In this document: positions 1 through 6,773 of the stretch, piece by piece
Position numbering within the stretch: the stretch's first letter is position 1
How the letters are laid out: every line of letters begins with the position of its first letter
NCBI GenBank assembly: GCA_900768515.1
Contig: CAAGDG010000011.1
Span: 1 to 12,679, forward strand
DNA length: 12,679 nt
Direction of reading: 5' to 3'
Source of the DNA: Lentisphaeria bacterium
GTDB lineage: Bacteria > Verrucomicrobiota > Lentisphaeria > Victivallales > Victivallaceae
Position numbers and translations under genes: made by a program
The notes under the pieces: generated by a model
Seen by the model: only the letters and a program-made list of their open reading frames with translations
Told to the model about the DNA's origin: nothing
Database searches by the model: none

Positions 1-19
1 ACGTGTGCTCTTCCGATCT
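1..19. other. Residual Illumina adapter sequence
   Basis: The first 19 bases match the 3' end of the standard Illumina TruSeq read-2 adapter (ending GCTCTTCCGATCT). They are not genomic. Read in frame with the recombinase gene they give the false N-terminus MCSSDL, a known contamination signature in metagenome proteins. Genomic sequence begins at about base 20. Confidence 0.96.
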
Positions 20-626
20 CATGGATTCGCCGCGGCTCTGGCGGCTGCTGCCGGATTTTCTATCAGAGAGCGAAGTTGAGGCTTTTCTGAAAGCCTTCTC
101 CGGTTCGGCATCGGATCCGCTGGAATGTCGAAACCGGACCATTCTGGAACTGCTCTACGCTTCCGGCCTGCGGGTTTCGGAGTTGACAAACCTCCCGCTG
201 ACCGCGATTGATTTTGAAGGGGAACTGCTGCGGGTGACGGGAAAAGGCTCCAAAACCAGGCTGGTTCCGGCGGGGAAGGTCGCGCTGCGCCAATTGCAGC
301 GCTATCTGAGCGAAGCACGGCCGATTCTGGTTGAAAAGCAGCCCCGTTCGCCCTATGTTTTCGTTTCGCGGAACGGTCGCCGCCTGAACCGGGAATGGGT
401 CTGGAAACTGGTAAAAGAGGCGGCATTCCGGGCGGGAATCACGAAGAATATTCATCCGCACACGCTGCGTCACTCCTTTGCGAGCCACCTGCTTGCCCAC
501 GGCGCCGATCTGCGGGTAATTCAGGAGATGCTCGGACATGCGGATATCAGCACCACGGAAATTTACACTCATGTGGACAAGTCACGACTGGCGGCCCTTC
601 ACCACCGGTTTCATCCGCGCGGGTAA
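20..626 (+). CDS. Tyrosine recombinase, XerC/XerD type, 5'-truncated
   Basis: This is the C-terminal part, about 201 residues of a usual ~300, of a site-specific tyrosine recombinase of the Xer family. These enzymes resolve chromosome dimers at dif sites with the FtsK translocase. All six active-site positions are visible: Arg in GLRVSEL (nt 171-173), Lys in GKGSK (nt 243-245), His and Arg in HTLRH (nt 459-470), His in LGHA (nt 537-539) and nucleophile Tyr in IYTHV (nt 564-566). The stretch LPDFLSESEVEAFL at the start corresponds to the linker entering the catalytic domain, so the N-terminal SAM-like DNA-binding domain lies off the contig. The six leading residues MCSSDL come from adapter, and ATG 21 is not the real start. 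The C-terminus is complete. I cannot separate XerC from XerD or from a mobile-element integrase. The adjoining repeats would suit either. Confidence 0.93.
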
Positions 627-836
627 AGAGCCTGGGCGAAAAAGAGCAGAATAAAATATTGTCGTGGAGGGAAAGGAGGCTCTTCCCCGGCCACGTGCGG
701 GAAACAGGCAACGTTTCGTTCTCAACAGACGAAACAAAACGACAGTGAAAACGAAAGATCCGTAAAACCGGAAGGCAGAAAAGCGCATCAACCGTGCGGC
801 TGGATGGCGTGAGGCGGTCAGAGAAGCTTCCTCACT
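627..836. other. Gene-free spacer after the recombinase
   Basis: No convincing coding frame, RNA gene or terminator is visible. The stretch is purine-rich (runs such as GAGGGAAAGGAGG and GAAACAAAACGACAG). The one structure I see is a 7-bp inverted repeat, GTTTCGT at 713-719 with ACGAAAC at 729-735 around a 9-nt loop. It lacks the T-run of an intrinsic terminator. Confidence 0.6.
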
Positions 837-1098
837 CCGAAACCACGTCGGGCGGCGACGGGAAAGCAACGGGGTGTCGACCCGCTCCTCCCCCCGAAAC
901 CACGTCGGGCGGCGACGGGAAAGCAACGGGGTGTCGACCCGCTCCTCTCCCCGAAACCACGTCGGGCGGCGGCGTGGGAGCGACAGGGGTGTCGACCCGC
1001 TCCTCTCCCCGAAACCACGTCGGACGGCGGCGCGGGAGCAACGGGGTGTCGACCCGCTCCTCCCCCCGAAATCACGTCGGACGGCGGCGCGGGGAAGG
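837..1098. repeat. 57-bp tandem repeat (minisatellite), 4 full units plus a partial fifth
   Basis: Units begin with CCGAAAYCACGTCGG at 837, 894, 951, 1009 and 1066, so the period is 57, 57, 58 and 57 bp. The fifth unit breaks off near 1098. Each full unit carries GGGGTGTCGACCCGCTCC, centred on the palindrome GTCGAC. Units 1 and 2 are nearly identical (GGCGACGGGAAAGC). Units 3-5 carry GGCGGCGYGGGAG-type variants, and unit 3 has one extra base. This gradient is what stepwise duplication with drift would give. Because 57 is a multiple of three, several frames stay open on both strands, but I consider those ORFs spurious. There are no unique spacers, so this is not a CRISPR array. Function unknown. 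Confidence 0.93.
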
Positions 1099-1100
1099 AC

Positions 1101-1153
1101 AAGTACCCAGCTTTTCTTTGCCTACTTTCTTTTCACTGCGAAAAGAAAGTAGG
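1101..1153 (-). repeat. Dispersed hairpin repeat, copy A (minus orientation)
   Basis: The core is a perfect 14-bp inverted repeat, CCTACTTTCTTTTC at 1121-1134 and GAAAAGAAAGTAGG at 1140-1153, with the 5-nt loop ACTGC. On its left is a tail, AGTACCCAGCTTTTCTTTG. Read on the minus strand, arm-loop-arm plus the tail GCAAAGAAAAGCTGGGTAC matches copy B at 12454-12506 almost base for base, so this is a mobile or shared intergenic element in inverted orientation. The right arm ends only 5 nt before the ATG at 1159. The tail points away from the gene and leads into the 57-bp tandem array. Confidence 0.93.
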
Positions 1154-1158
1154 AAGTG

Positions 1159-1614
1159 ATGATTTACGATTGGAGAGCGGAGTTCGGGCGTTATAAGAAA
1201 ATGGCGCCGGAAGCGTGGAGACTGGTAGAGGAGTTTCTAAAAAAAACGACTCCAGAAATGCCGGCCGGGAGGTATGAACTGGCGGGAACGGACGTTTATG
1301 CAATGGTGCAGAGTTACAACACGCATCCAGCCGATCCGATGAAGCTGGAAATCCACCGGGATTACATCGACATCCAGCTGCTGCTGTCGGGTCGGGAGAC
1401 GATTCTCTTTGAGCCGGTGGAGGGTCGTCCGGTGACGGCGGCATACGATCCGGCCCGTGACATTGCATTTTATGGACTTGACGCATCGTCGGCGCTGCCG
1501 GTGAAGCTGGAACCGGGGAATTTCGCGGTATTCTTTCCCGGGGAAGGGCATCTTCCTGGGGTTGGGGATCCGGCGGAAGGGGTTGTGAAAGTAGTGGTAA
1601 AGATTCGCGCCTGA
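1159..1614 (+). CDS. YhcH/YjgK/YiaL family protein
   Basis: A 151-residue cupin-like protein of the YhcH/YjgK/YiaL family (DUF386, beta-galactosidase subunit beta type). Family members sit with sugar and sialic-acid catabolic genes and are thought to act on sugar anomers or sugar acids, with a bound metal. Visible marks are LEIHRDYID (residues 63-71, Glu64 and His66), the G-x-E motif LLLSGRETI (75-82), FFPGEGHLPG (125-134, Glu129 and His131) and the closing KVVVKI. The length is typical. I place the start at ATG 1159 (MIYDW, the usual family opening). GTG 1156 would add one residue. The Shine-Dalgarno-like AGGAAG (1151-1156) overlaps the last arm of the hairpin repeat and is very close to the ATG. 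The gene lies 46 nt upstream of the esterase with no terminator between, so the two are probably co-transcribed. Exact substrate unknown. Confidence 0.9.
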   Translation: MIYDWRAEFGRYKKMAPEAWRLVEEFLKKTTPEMPAGRYELAGTDVYAMVQSYNTHPADPMKLEIHRDYIDIQLLLSGRETILFEPVEGRPVTAAYDPARDIAFYGLDASSALPVKLEPGNFAVFFPGEGHLPGVGDPAEGVVKVVVKIRA

Positions 1615-1660
1615 CACGGCGAAGAAGGACAATACAAAACAAAGGAGAAAGGACTGTAAG

Positions 1661-2941
1661 ATGTTGAAACGAATGTTTCTTCTCGGCGCCATGCTGGCCG
1701 GAGCGCTGCTGCTGGCCGGCGATCCCTACTTCCAGGGAAAATGCGACAAGAATCTGCTTTATCAGCCGGGGGAACCGGCGACGTTCACGCTGACCGCGTT
1801 CGACGGGGACGGCAAGCCGATGACGGTTCCGCTGGTCAAATACACGATCGCGGCGGATGGCGGTTACAAGAAGAGCGGAGAGTTGCGGCCGACGGCGCCG
1901 GAAATCGTCATTTCGACGGTGGCGCCGGATCAGCCGGGCTTTCTGCGGCTGGTGGCAACGGCCTGTTCCGAAGACGGTAAGCCGATGAAGACCCGGATGA
2001 ACTACTGGGGAAACATGCGTACCGTCGACCTTGCCTTTGACGGCGGGCTTGCGGTGGAGCCGGAGAAGATTGCGCAGGCGGTACCGGAGCCGGCGGATTT
2101 CGATGCGTTCTGGGCGAAGCAGAAGCAGGAGCTGGCGAAGACGCCGCTCAAGGTTCTGGAAAAGAAGGAGGTTCCCTCGAAAGATCCGGCGGTCGTGATT
2201 TACGACGTCAAGATCGCCTGCCCCGGGAAGCGTCCGGTCTCCGGAATTCTGACCATGCCGAAGGATGCGAAGGAGAAATCGCTCTCCGCGGTGGTCCTGT
2301 TCCACGGTTACGGGGTGACCGGATCCGGCCCGCGGATGGATTCTGGAAAAACGCAGATTGTCTTCGACATCAACGCGCACGGCATTGAAAACAGACGGGA
2401 GGCCTCCTACTACAACGATCTCAAGAACGGCGAACTCAAGGGTTATGCGCTGAGCGCGTCGGAAAACGAGAACCCGGAGAACAGCTACTTCAAAGGGATG
2501 CTGATGCGGCTGATGCGGGGACTTGAATTTGTGAAGTCTCTTCCGGAGTGGAACGGGAAAGATCTCACCGTCTCGGGCGGCAGCCAGGGCGGCTTCCAGG
2601 CGATCGCCGCCGCCGCGCTCGATCATGATGTGACCTGGTGCAACGCCGGGGTGCCGTGGATGGCGAATCTCGGCGGCGTGACCAAGGGGCGGATGGGCGG
2701 CTTCCAGCCGACCTGGACCCCCGGACTCGGCTACTACGACACCGCGAACTTCGCCAAACGGGTGAAGTGCCCGGTTGCCATCACCACCGGAACGGCGGAC
2801 TACACCTGCCCGCCCTCGTCGGTCATGGTGGTCTACAACAACATTTCGGCACCGGCAAAAGTTGAAATCTGGCAGGCGGCGAACCATACGCACAACCGGC
2901 AGCATTCGCTCCAGCATGTGACGTTCGAAAAGAACAAGTAA
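1661..2941 (+). CDS. Secreted acetyl esterase, CE7 (acetylxylan esterase/cephalosporin-C deacetylase) type
   Basis: A 426-residue alpha/beta-hydrolase with a signal peptide (MLKRMFLLGAMLAGALLLAG), so it probably acts in the periplasm or outside the cell to remove acetyl groups from xylan or xylo-oligosaccharides. Residues ~22-130 look like an added beta-sandwich domain. The hydrolase fold starts near 180, with the oxyanion-type HGYG (215-218), nucleophile elbow SGGSQGG (305-311, Ser308), acid residue in TADYTCPPS (Asp380) and a His near the end (NHTHN, 408-412). GGSQGG and the D-x3-PPS pattern are typical of CE7. The start is supported by AAAGGA at 1648-1653, 7 nt before ATG. The gene follows yhcH-type and precedes a strong terminator, so the pair looks like a small sugar-degradation unit. 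The true substrate could be another acetylated sugar. Confidence 0.9.
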   Translation: MLKRMFLLGAMLAGALLLAGDPYFQGKCDKNLLYQPGEPATFTLTAFDGDGKPMTVPLVKYTIAADGGYKKSGELRPTAPEIVISTVAPDQPGFLRLVATACSEDGKPMKTRMNYWGNMRTVDLAFDGGLAVEPEKIAQAVPEPADFDAFWAKQKQELAKTPLKVLEKKEVPSKDPAVVIYDVKIACPGKRPVSGILTMPKDAKEKSLSAVVLFHGYGVTGSGPRMDSGKTQIVFDINAHGIENRREASYYNDLKNGELKGYALSASENENPENSYFKGMLMRLMRGLEFVKSLPEWNGKDLTVSGGSQGGFQAIAAAALDHDVTWCNAGVPWMANLGGVTKGRMGGFQPTWTPGLGYYDTANFAKRVKCPVAITTGTADYTCPPSSVMVVYNNISAPAKVEIWQAANHTHNRQHSLQHVTFEKNK

Positions 2942-2950
2942 ATTCGAAAG

Positions 2951-2985
2951 GAACGGCCCGGCGGAATCGCCGGGCCGTTCTTTTC
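2951..2985 (+). terminator. Rho-independent terminator after the esterase
   Basis: A perfect 13-bp G+C-rich stem (GAACGGCCCGGCG at 2951-2963, CGCCGGGCCGTTC at 2968-2980) with a GAAT loop is followed by TTTTCT. It sits 9 nt after the esterase stop. The gene on the other side converges on it and ends at 3030. On the minus strand the stem is followed only by CTTTCG, so it may end that operon less efficiently. Confidence 0.93.
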
Positions 2986-3029
2986 TCACGCAGATGAAAA
3001 GTTCCCTCGCCGCACAAATCGGCGGGGGA

Positions 3030-3647
3030 TTATTTTTCCGGCGGAGGAGGGCCGGGGGGAGGATTGGGTCCGGGCTCCCGGACTTCGTCGGCTCCGGAAA
3101 GCAGGGCATCCACCCGTGCGGCAACCGCCTTTTCGGCGTTGGCCGCACGCTTGTCGAGCTCCTTTTCAAACTGGGCGGCACGCCGCTTCATCTCCTGAAG
3201 CTGACGCCGACTCTCATCGAGCCGCTGCTGGAAATCCTCGCGGACCATCGTGGTAATCTGTTCCCGGAGCCGGTTGCGCTCCTCGTCGGTGGAGGCGGCG
3301 CGAAACGCGGAAACCTGCTTGCGCAATTCAGCGATCCGGGCGGCTTCTTCCTTGTAAAGGGCCTCCCCCAGCTCGCGCAATTTCTGCTGAAACGCTTCGG
3401 GATCGGAACGCTGCAGTTCCATGAGCTTCAGCCGCTCGTCATTCTCCAGCCGCCCGAAGGCGCGCCAGCTGTAGTGGCCGGGAAAACGCCCGGGGCGGTC
3501 ACCTTTCCTCTTGCGCTCGGGGCGCTCCGGAAGTTCCGGGCGGGAAGAGCGTTCAGCGGATTCCGGCGGAGGAGGCGCCGGCTCCGCCGCGGCAAGCACG
3601 CCGCCGAGCGTCAACGCCGTGCTCCAGAGTACAAACGATCGGATCAT
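3030..3647 (-). CDS. Exported helical protein with proline-rich ends (sigma-module third gene)
   Basis: A 205-residue protein I cannot assign to a named family. Residues 1-21 form a signal peptide ending VLAAA, so it is probably periplasmic. A Pro/Glu/Arg-rich stretch follows (22-55). Residues ~68-185 are highly charged and helix-forming, with runs of Glu, Arg, Gln and Leu that suggest coiled coil. The tail is proline-rich (GPNPPPGPPPPEK). There are no Cys residues and few His. A strong Shine-Dalgarno (AGGAG at 3656-3660, 8 nt from ATG) supports the start. It is the last gene of a sigma/membrane/periplasmic trio, an arrangement like cnrH-cnrY-cnrX, where a helical periplasmic protein tunes the anti-sigma factor. 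Size and charge also recall the CpxP/Spy/ZraP class, but I see no LTxxQ motif, so this is only an analogy. Confidence 0.8.
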   Translation of the reverse strand: MIRSFVLWSTALTLGGVLAAAEPAPPPPESAERSSRPELPERPERKRKGDRPGRFPGHYSWRAFGRLENDERLKLMELQRSDPEAFQQKLRELGEALYKEEAARIAELRKQVSAFRAASTDEERNRLREQITTMVREDFQQRLDESRRQLQEMKRRAAQFEKELDKRAANAEKAVAARVDALLSGADEVREPGPNPPPGPPPPEK

Positions 3648-3670
3648 ATCGGTTTCTCCTCAGGTAATCG

Positions 3671-4024
3671 TTACGGATTGCGGACATCGGCCAGCTCCGC
3701 CACCGCCTGCCGTCCGGAATAAAACTCAAAACTCAAATTGAAAGACTCCTGTTCGAGCCGGGTCCAGTCGCTCAACGCCAGCAGCTCTTCGCGGGAAGGC
3801 ACGCCGCCCGGCTCCCCGCCCGCCGGAGCGGAGCCGCCCGGCAGGAAGAAGATCCCGCCGGCGATCAGAAAGGCGGCGGCAGCGGCGGCGCCGCTCCACA
3901 TCCAGCGCTGAAACACCCTCCGGGCCCGATTCTTTCGCGCCTGAAAGGCGGCGGCAGCCAGGATGCGCCGGTCGAGCGCTTCCGGAACCTCCCCCGAATT
4001 CAGAGATGGATAGAGTCTTTTCAT
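3671..4024 (-). CDS. Single-pass membrane protein, putative anti-sigma factor
   Basis: A 117-residue protein with a basic cytoplasmic N-terminal segment of about 42 residues (ARKNRARRVFQRW), one membrane helix at ~43-62 (rich in Ala, Ile, Phe) and a ~55-residue periplasmic part. The topology and its place directly after an ECF sigma factor gene indicate an anti-sigma role. Its ATG overlaps the sigma stop as ATGA (4021-4024), which implies translational coupling and a fixed ratio of the two proteins. GGGGAG at 4035-4040 may serve as ribosome binding site. There is no zinc-binding HxxxCxxC motif of the ZAS type. I recognise no close family, so the role rests on context. Confidence 0.82.
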   Translation of the reverse strand: MKRLYPSLNSGEVPEALDRRILAAAAFQARKNRARRVFQRWMWSGAAAAAAFLIAGGIFFLPGGSAPAGGEPGGVPSREELLALSDWTRLEQESFNLSFEFYSGRQAVAELADVRNP

Positions 4025-4623
4025 CTTATCAAGTCTCCCCGGTCAAATTCCAGGATTATTTTTCGCAAACTGCGGATCGCATACTGCATGCGTCCGAGCA
4101 CCGTGTTGATCGAACACTGCTGAATCACCGCAATCTCGCGGAACGCCAGCTCCTGCTGCCGCAGCAGAAACACCTCCCGCTGTTCGGGCGGAAGCTGGGC
4201 GACCGCCTTGGCGATCACCTCGTTGACGTCGCCGAGATCAAGATCCCGGTCAGGCTCCATCGAAACCGGTCCTGGAATCTCCGGCGCCTCTTCCGCATCC
4301 AGTTCCACTCTTCCGCCCGGCAGCTGCCGCTTGCGGAAACGGTCGATGAAGAGATTCCGCGCGACCCGGAAGAGCCACGCGCTGAACCGCCCTTCGTCCC
4401 GGTATTTCGGCAGCTTTTCAATCACCCGCAGCCAGGTCTCCTCGAACACCTCGTCCACTTCGGCCGGATTGCCGGAAATCAGATTGCTCAGAAAACCGTA
4501 CAACTGCTTCCGATAGCGGTGGTAGAGCATTTCGAAGGCCGCCTCGTCGCCGCCGGCAAAAGCTGCAATCAGCTCCTTGTCGGACGGTTCTTCCGAAAAC
4601 TTCCGTTCTTCTTCTCTGCTCAT
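4021..4623 (-). CDS. ECF-type RNA polymerase sigma factor
   Basis: A 200-residue extracytoplasmic-function sigma-70 factor. Region 2 spans ~28-98 (FEMLYHRYRKQLYGFL ... FSAWLFRVARNLFIDRFRK), which binds core polymerase and the -10 element. A variable acidic linker spans 99-138. Region 4 spans ~141-190 (LPPEQREVFLLR ... FREIAVIQQCSINTVLGRMQ), a helix-turn-helix for the -35 element. No sigma-1.1 or region 3 is present, as expected for this class. I chose ATG 4623; GTG 4626 would add one residue. The ribosome site is weak (GGTAGCGG), suggesting low expression or coupling to the Nudix gene that ends 15 nt upstream. The following two genes probably encode its membrane anti-sigma factor and a periplasmic partner. 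Target genes cannot be read from this window. Confidence 0.93.
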   Translation of the reverse strand: MSREEERKFSEEPSDKELIAAFAGGDEAAFEMLYHRYRKQLYGFLSNLISGNPAEVDEVFEETWLRVIEKLPKYRDEGRFSAWLFRVARNLFIDRFRKRQLPGGRVELDAEEAPEIPGPVSMEPDRDLDLGDVNEVIAKAVAQLPPEQREVFLLRQQELAFREIAVIQQCSINTVLGRMQYAIRSLRKIILEFDRGDLIR

Positions 4624-4638
4624 CACCGCTACCCGAAC

Positions 4639-5067
4639 CTATAACGTACCGGATTCCTGGAAAATTGTTTGATGTTCGTGAATTTTCCGAAGAAAATCCC
4701 AGACCGGCCCATCCGGCGCCAGCAACTCCGGCGGCCGTTCCTCCGAAAGCGGATACCAGCCGAAGCTCTGGTGCTCCATCGGGACCGGTTCCGCTCCGTC
4801 CACCGTACGGGTCCGGATAAAGTGGAGAACGATCCGGCGTTCCGCGTCTCCGGTTTCGACCCGGTAGAGTTCATCGAACGGGACTACGTCAAGATTCAAC
4901 TCCTCGGCCAGTTCGCGCCGCAACGCCCGGTTCGCCGACTCGCCCGGCTCCACCTTTCCGCCCGGAAACTCCAGCCCGGCCGGAGGTTTGTCCGCCGGCC
5001 GGCTCGCCAGCAGAACCCGTCCCCGGTCGACAATCACCGCCGCCACAACTTCGATCGTCCGCCTCAT
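4639..5067 (-). CDS. Nudix hydrolase, MutT-like
   Basis: A 142-residue Nudix protein of the MutT/8-oxo-dGTPase type, which would hydrolyse oxidised or non-standard nucleoside triphosphates to monophosphates. The Nudix box is at 37-59 (G-x5-E-x7-RELAEELNL), with the metal-binding REL-x-EE intact. The Gly before the final hydrophobic residue is Asn58 here. FPGGKVEPGE precedes it as in MutT, and the C-terminal WYPLSEE region fits the family. The start ATG 5067 is chosen over ATG 5085 because GGAGG at 5074-5078 lies 6 nt upstream and because it places the start one base after the pyrD stop. In this operon it could clean up nucleotides, but many MutT-like proteins have other substrates. Confidence 0.88.
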   Translation of the reverse strand: MRRTIEVVAAVIVDRGRVLLASRPADKPPAGLEFPGGKVEPGESANRALRRELAEELNLDVVPFDELYRVETGDAERRIVLHFIRTRTVDGAEPVPMEHQSFGWYPLSEERPPELLAPDGPVWDFLRKIHEHQTIFQESGTL

Positions 5068-5068
5068 T

Positions 5069-5989
5069 TCACGCCTCCAGCGCACCGACGATTTCCGAAA
5101 CGCTGCGGCAGCCGTGACGATCGAGATACTCGTTGATTCCGTCGATCACCTTCAGCGGCGCGAAGGGGTCCACAAAGTTCGCCGTGCCGACCGCCACGGC
5201 GCGGGCGCCGGCAAGCAGGAACTCCACCGCGTCGGCTCCATTCATGATTCCCCCCATGCCGATCACCGGAATCCGGACCGCTTTCGCCGCCTCGTAGACC
5301 ATCCGGACCGCAATCGGCTTGAGAGCCGGTCCGGAAAAACCGCCGGTCCGGTTGGCGATCTTCGGCCGGCGGGTTTCAATGTCGATCGCCATCGCAGTCA
5401 AAGTGTTGATCAGCGACACCATGTCGCTGCCGGCCCCTTCCACGGCACGGGCAAACTCCCCGATGTCGGAGACGTTCGGACTGAGTTTGGTGATGATCGG
5501 CAGCCGGGTGGCGCGCCGCACCGTGTCGACCACCTCCGCCGCCAGTTTGCGGTCGGTGCCGAAAGCGACGCCGCCGGCCTTGACATTCGGACAGGAGATG
5601 TTGATCTCCAGCGCCGCGATTCCCTGCTTCTCAGCCTCCAGCCGGGCGGCGACCTCGCCGTATTCGGCAATGGTCGTCCCCCAGATGTTCACGATCACCG
5701 TCGCCCCGGTGTTTCTCAAAAAGGGGAGATAGTGTTCCCCGTGCAGAAAATTTTCAACGCCGGGCCCCTGCAGTCCGATCGCATTGAGCATGCCGCCGGT
5801 GACCTCCGCCACCCGGGGCGTCGGATTGCCGTGCGAAGGCGTCATGCGAATCCCCTTGACCACCACCGCACCGAGCTGGGCGATGTCGTAATACCGGTGG
5901 TATTCATAACCGTAACCGAAGGTGCCGGAGGCGGTCATCACCGGGTTTTTCAGCGTGAGTTTTCCGAGATCAGTCGTCAGATCCGCCAT
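5069..5989 (-). CDS. pyrD: Dihydroorotate dehydrogenase, class 1B catalytic subunit
   Basis: A 306-residue FMN-containing subunit that oxidises dihydroorotate to orotate, the fourth step of pyrimidine synthesis, and passes electrons through PyrK to NAD+. Class 1B is indicated by the catalytic Cys133 in NISCPN (Ser in class 2), by Lys45 in VVVKGI, by MLNAIGLQ (67-74), by NRTGGFSGPALKPI (213-226) and by GMGGI (244-248), and by the pyrK gene next door. Normal length. LQGPGV replaces the common LQNPGV. The start ATG 5989 (MADLTTDLG) has GGAG at 5997-6000, 7 nt upstream. The in-frame ATG 6034 would give an odd extension lying inside pyrK. The protein is cytoplasmic. The pyrK stop lies 4 nt upstream of this start. 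Confidence 0.96.
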   Translation of the reverse strand: MADLTTDLGKLTLKNPVMTASGTFGYGYEYHRYYDIAQLGAVVVKGIRMTPSHGNPTPRVAEVTGGMLNAIGLQGPGVENFLHGEHYLPFLRNTGATVIVNIWGTTIAEYGEVAARLEAEKQGIAALEINISCPNVKAGGVAFGTDRKLAAEVVDTVRRATRLPIITKLSPNVSDIGEFARAVEGAGSDMVSLINTLTAMAIDIETRRPKIANRTGGFSGPALKPIAVRMVYEAAKAVRIPVIGMGGIMNGADAVEFLLAGARAVAVGTANFVDPFAPLKVIDGINEYLDRHGCRSVSEIVGALEA

Positions 5990-5993
5990 AACA

Positions 5994-6773
5994 CTACTCC
6001 GTGTAAACCTGTTCCAATTTGAAAACGGGACCATCGGTGCAGGCGCGCGCGTAGGTCCACCCTTCCGGAGTCTCCGCCCGGACCTTGACCACGCAGGCGA
6101 AACAGGCGCCGACGCCGCAGCACATCAGATGGTCTATGCTCAGCTCGCCGTCAAACCCCCGCGCCTTCAGCAACCGGGCGAGCGCCATCAGCATCGGATG
6201 GGGTCCGCAGCCGTAAAAGCGAAGCTTTTCCCCGGCGTGTTCGCGGACCGCTTCATCGATCAGGTCCGTGACCACGCCGCGCCGGCCGAGCGAGCCGTCA
6301 TCGGTCGAAATCATCACGTCATATCCCGCCGCCCGGTAGGCGTCGGTCAACAGAACGTCGCCGCTGCTGCGCGCGCCGATCAGAAAGAGTCCGCGGCGCG
6401 CCGACTGCTTCGTCAGCAGATAGGTGGCCGCCGCGCCGTAACCGCCGGCGACCAGCACCGGAACCTCATCGGGAGCCGGATCGGAAAAGCCCACGCCAAG
6501 AGGTCCGAGCAGATCGCAGACCGCCCCCGGCTTGAGTCCGGCAAGCTCCCGGGTTCCATGGCCGACCACCTTGTAGACCACGGTCAGCCCGCCGTCCTCC
6601 CCGACGTTGTGAATACTGAAGGGGCGGCGCAGAATCCGGTCGCCGCGATGGTCGATCCGGACATGCACGAACTGCCCGGCGCGCGCGCTCCGGCAGATCT
6701 CCGGGGCGTAAAATTTTACCGCATAGTAATCGCCCTGCAGTTGCACGTTGCTGATGATTTCTCCGTTTTTCAT
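5994..6773 (-). CDS. pyrK: Dihydroorotate dehydrogenase B, electron-transfer subunit
   Basis: A 259-residue iron-sulfur flavoprotein that links PyrD to NAD+. The FAD-binding RRPFSI is at 49-54, the NAD-binding glycine-rich loop at 109-115 and YGCGPHPML at 187-195. The [2Fe-2S] cluster ligands are Cys219, Cys224, Cys227 and Cys245 in CGVGACFAC and ACTDGPVF, in the standard order. The loop reads AGGYGAAA where GGGIG is usual. The start has AGGA at 6780-6783, 6 nt upstream. Its ATG overlaps the stop of the metallo-hydrolase gene (ATGA, 6770-6773), so translation is probably coupled. Length and layout match the family. Confidence 0.95.
   Translation of the reverse strand: MKNGEIISNVQLQGDYYAVKFYAPEICRSARAGQFVHVRIDHRGDRILRRPFSIHNVGEDGGLTVVYKVVGHGTRELAGLKPGAVCDLLGPLGVGFSDPAPDEVPVLVAGGYGAAATYLLTKQSARRGLFLIGARSSGDVLLTDAYRAAGYDVMISTDDGSLGRRGVVTDLIDEAVREHAGEKLRFYGCGPHPMLMALARLLKARGFDGELSIDHLMCCGVGACFACVVKVRAETPEGWTYARACTDGPVFKLEQVYTE

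Noticed and set aside
713..735. Stem-loop as terminator of the recombinase gene
   Set aside because: Only 7 bp with a 9-nt loop, ~90 nt after the stop, and no T-run on either strand.
837..1098. CRISPR array
   Set aside because: Units are contiguous with no unique spacers, and no cas genes are present.
794..1159. Open frames on both strands over the 57-bp repeat, with repeated motifs such as RRRPTWFRGEERVD
   Set aside because: They stay open only because the repeat period is a multiple of three; no ribosome sites, and the sequence is repetitive in every frame.
1133..3181. Long minus-strand open frame of 682 codons across the YhcH and esterase genes
   Set aside because: Low-complexity, Arg/Pro/His-rich translation antisense to two genes with clear motifs; high G+C keeps the antisense frame open.
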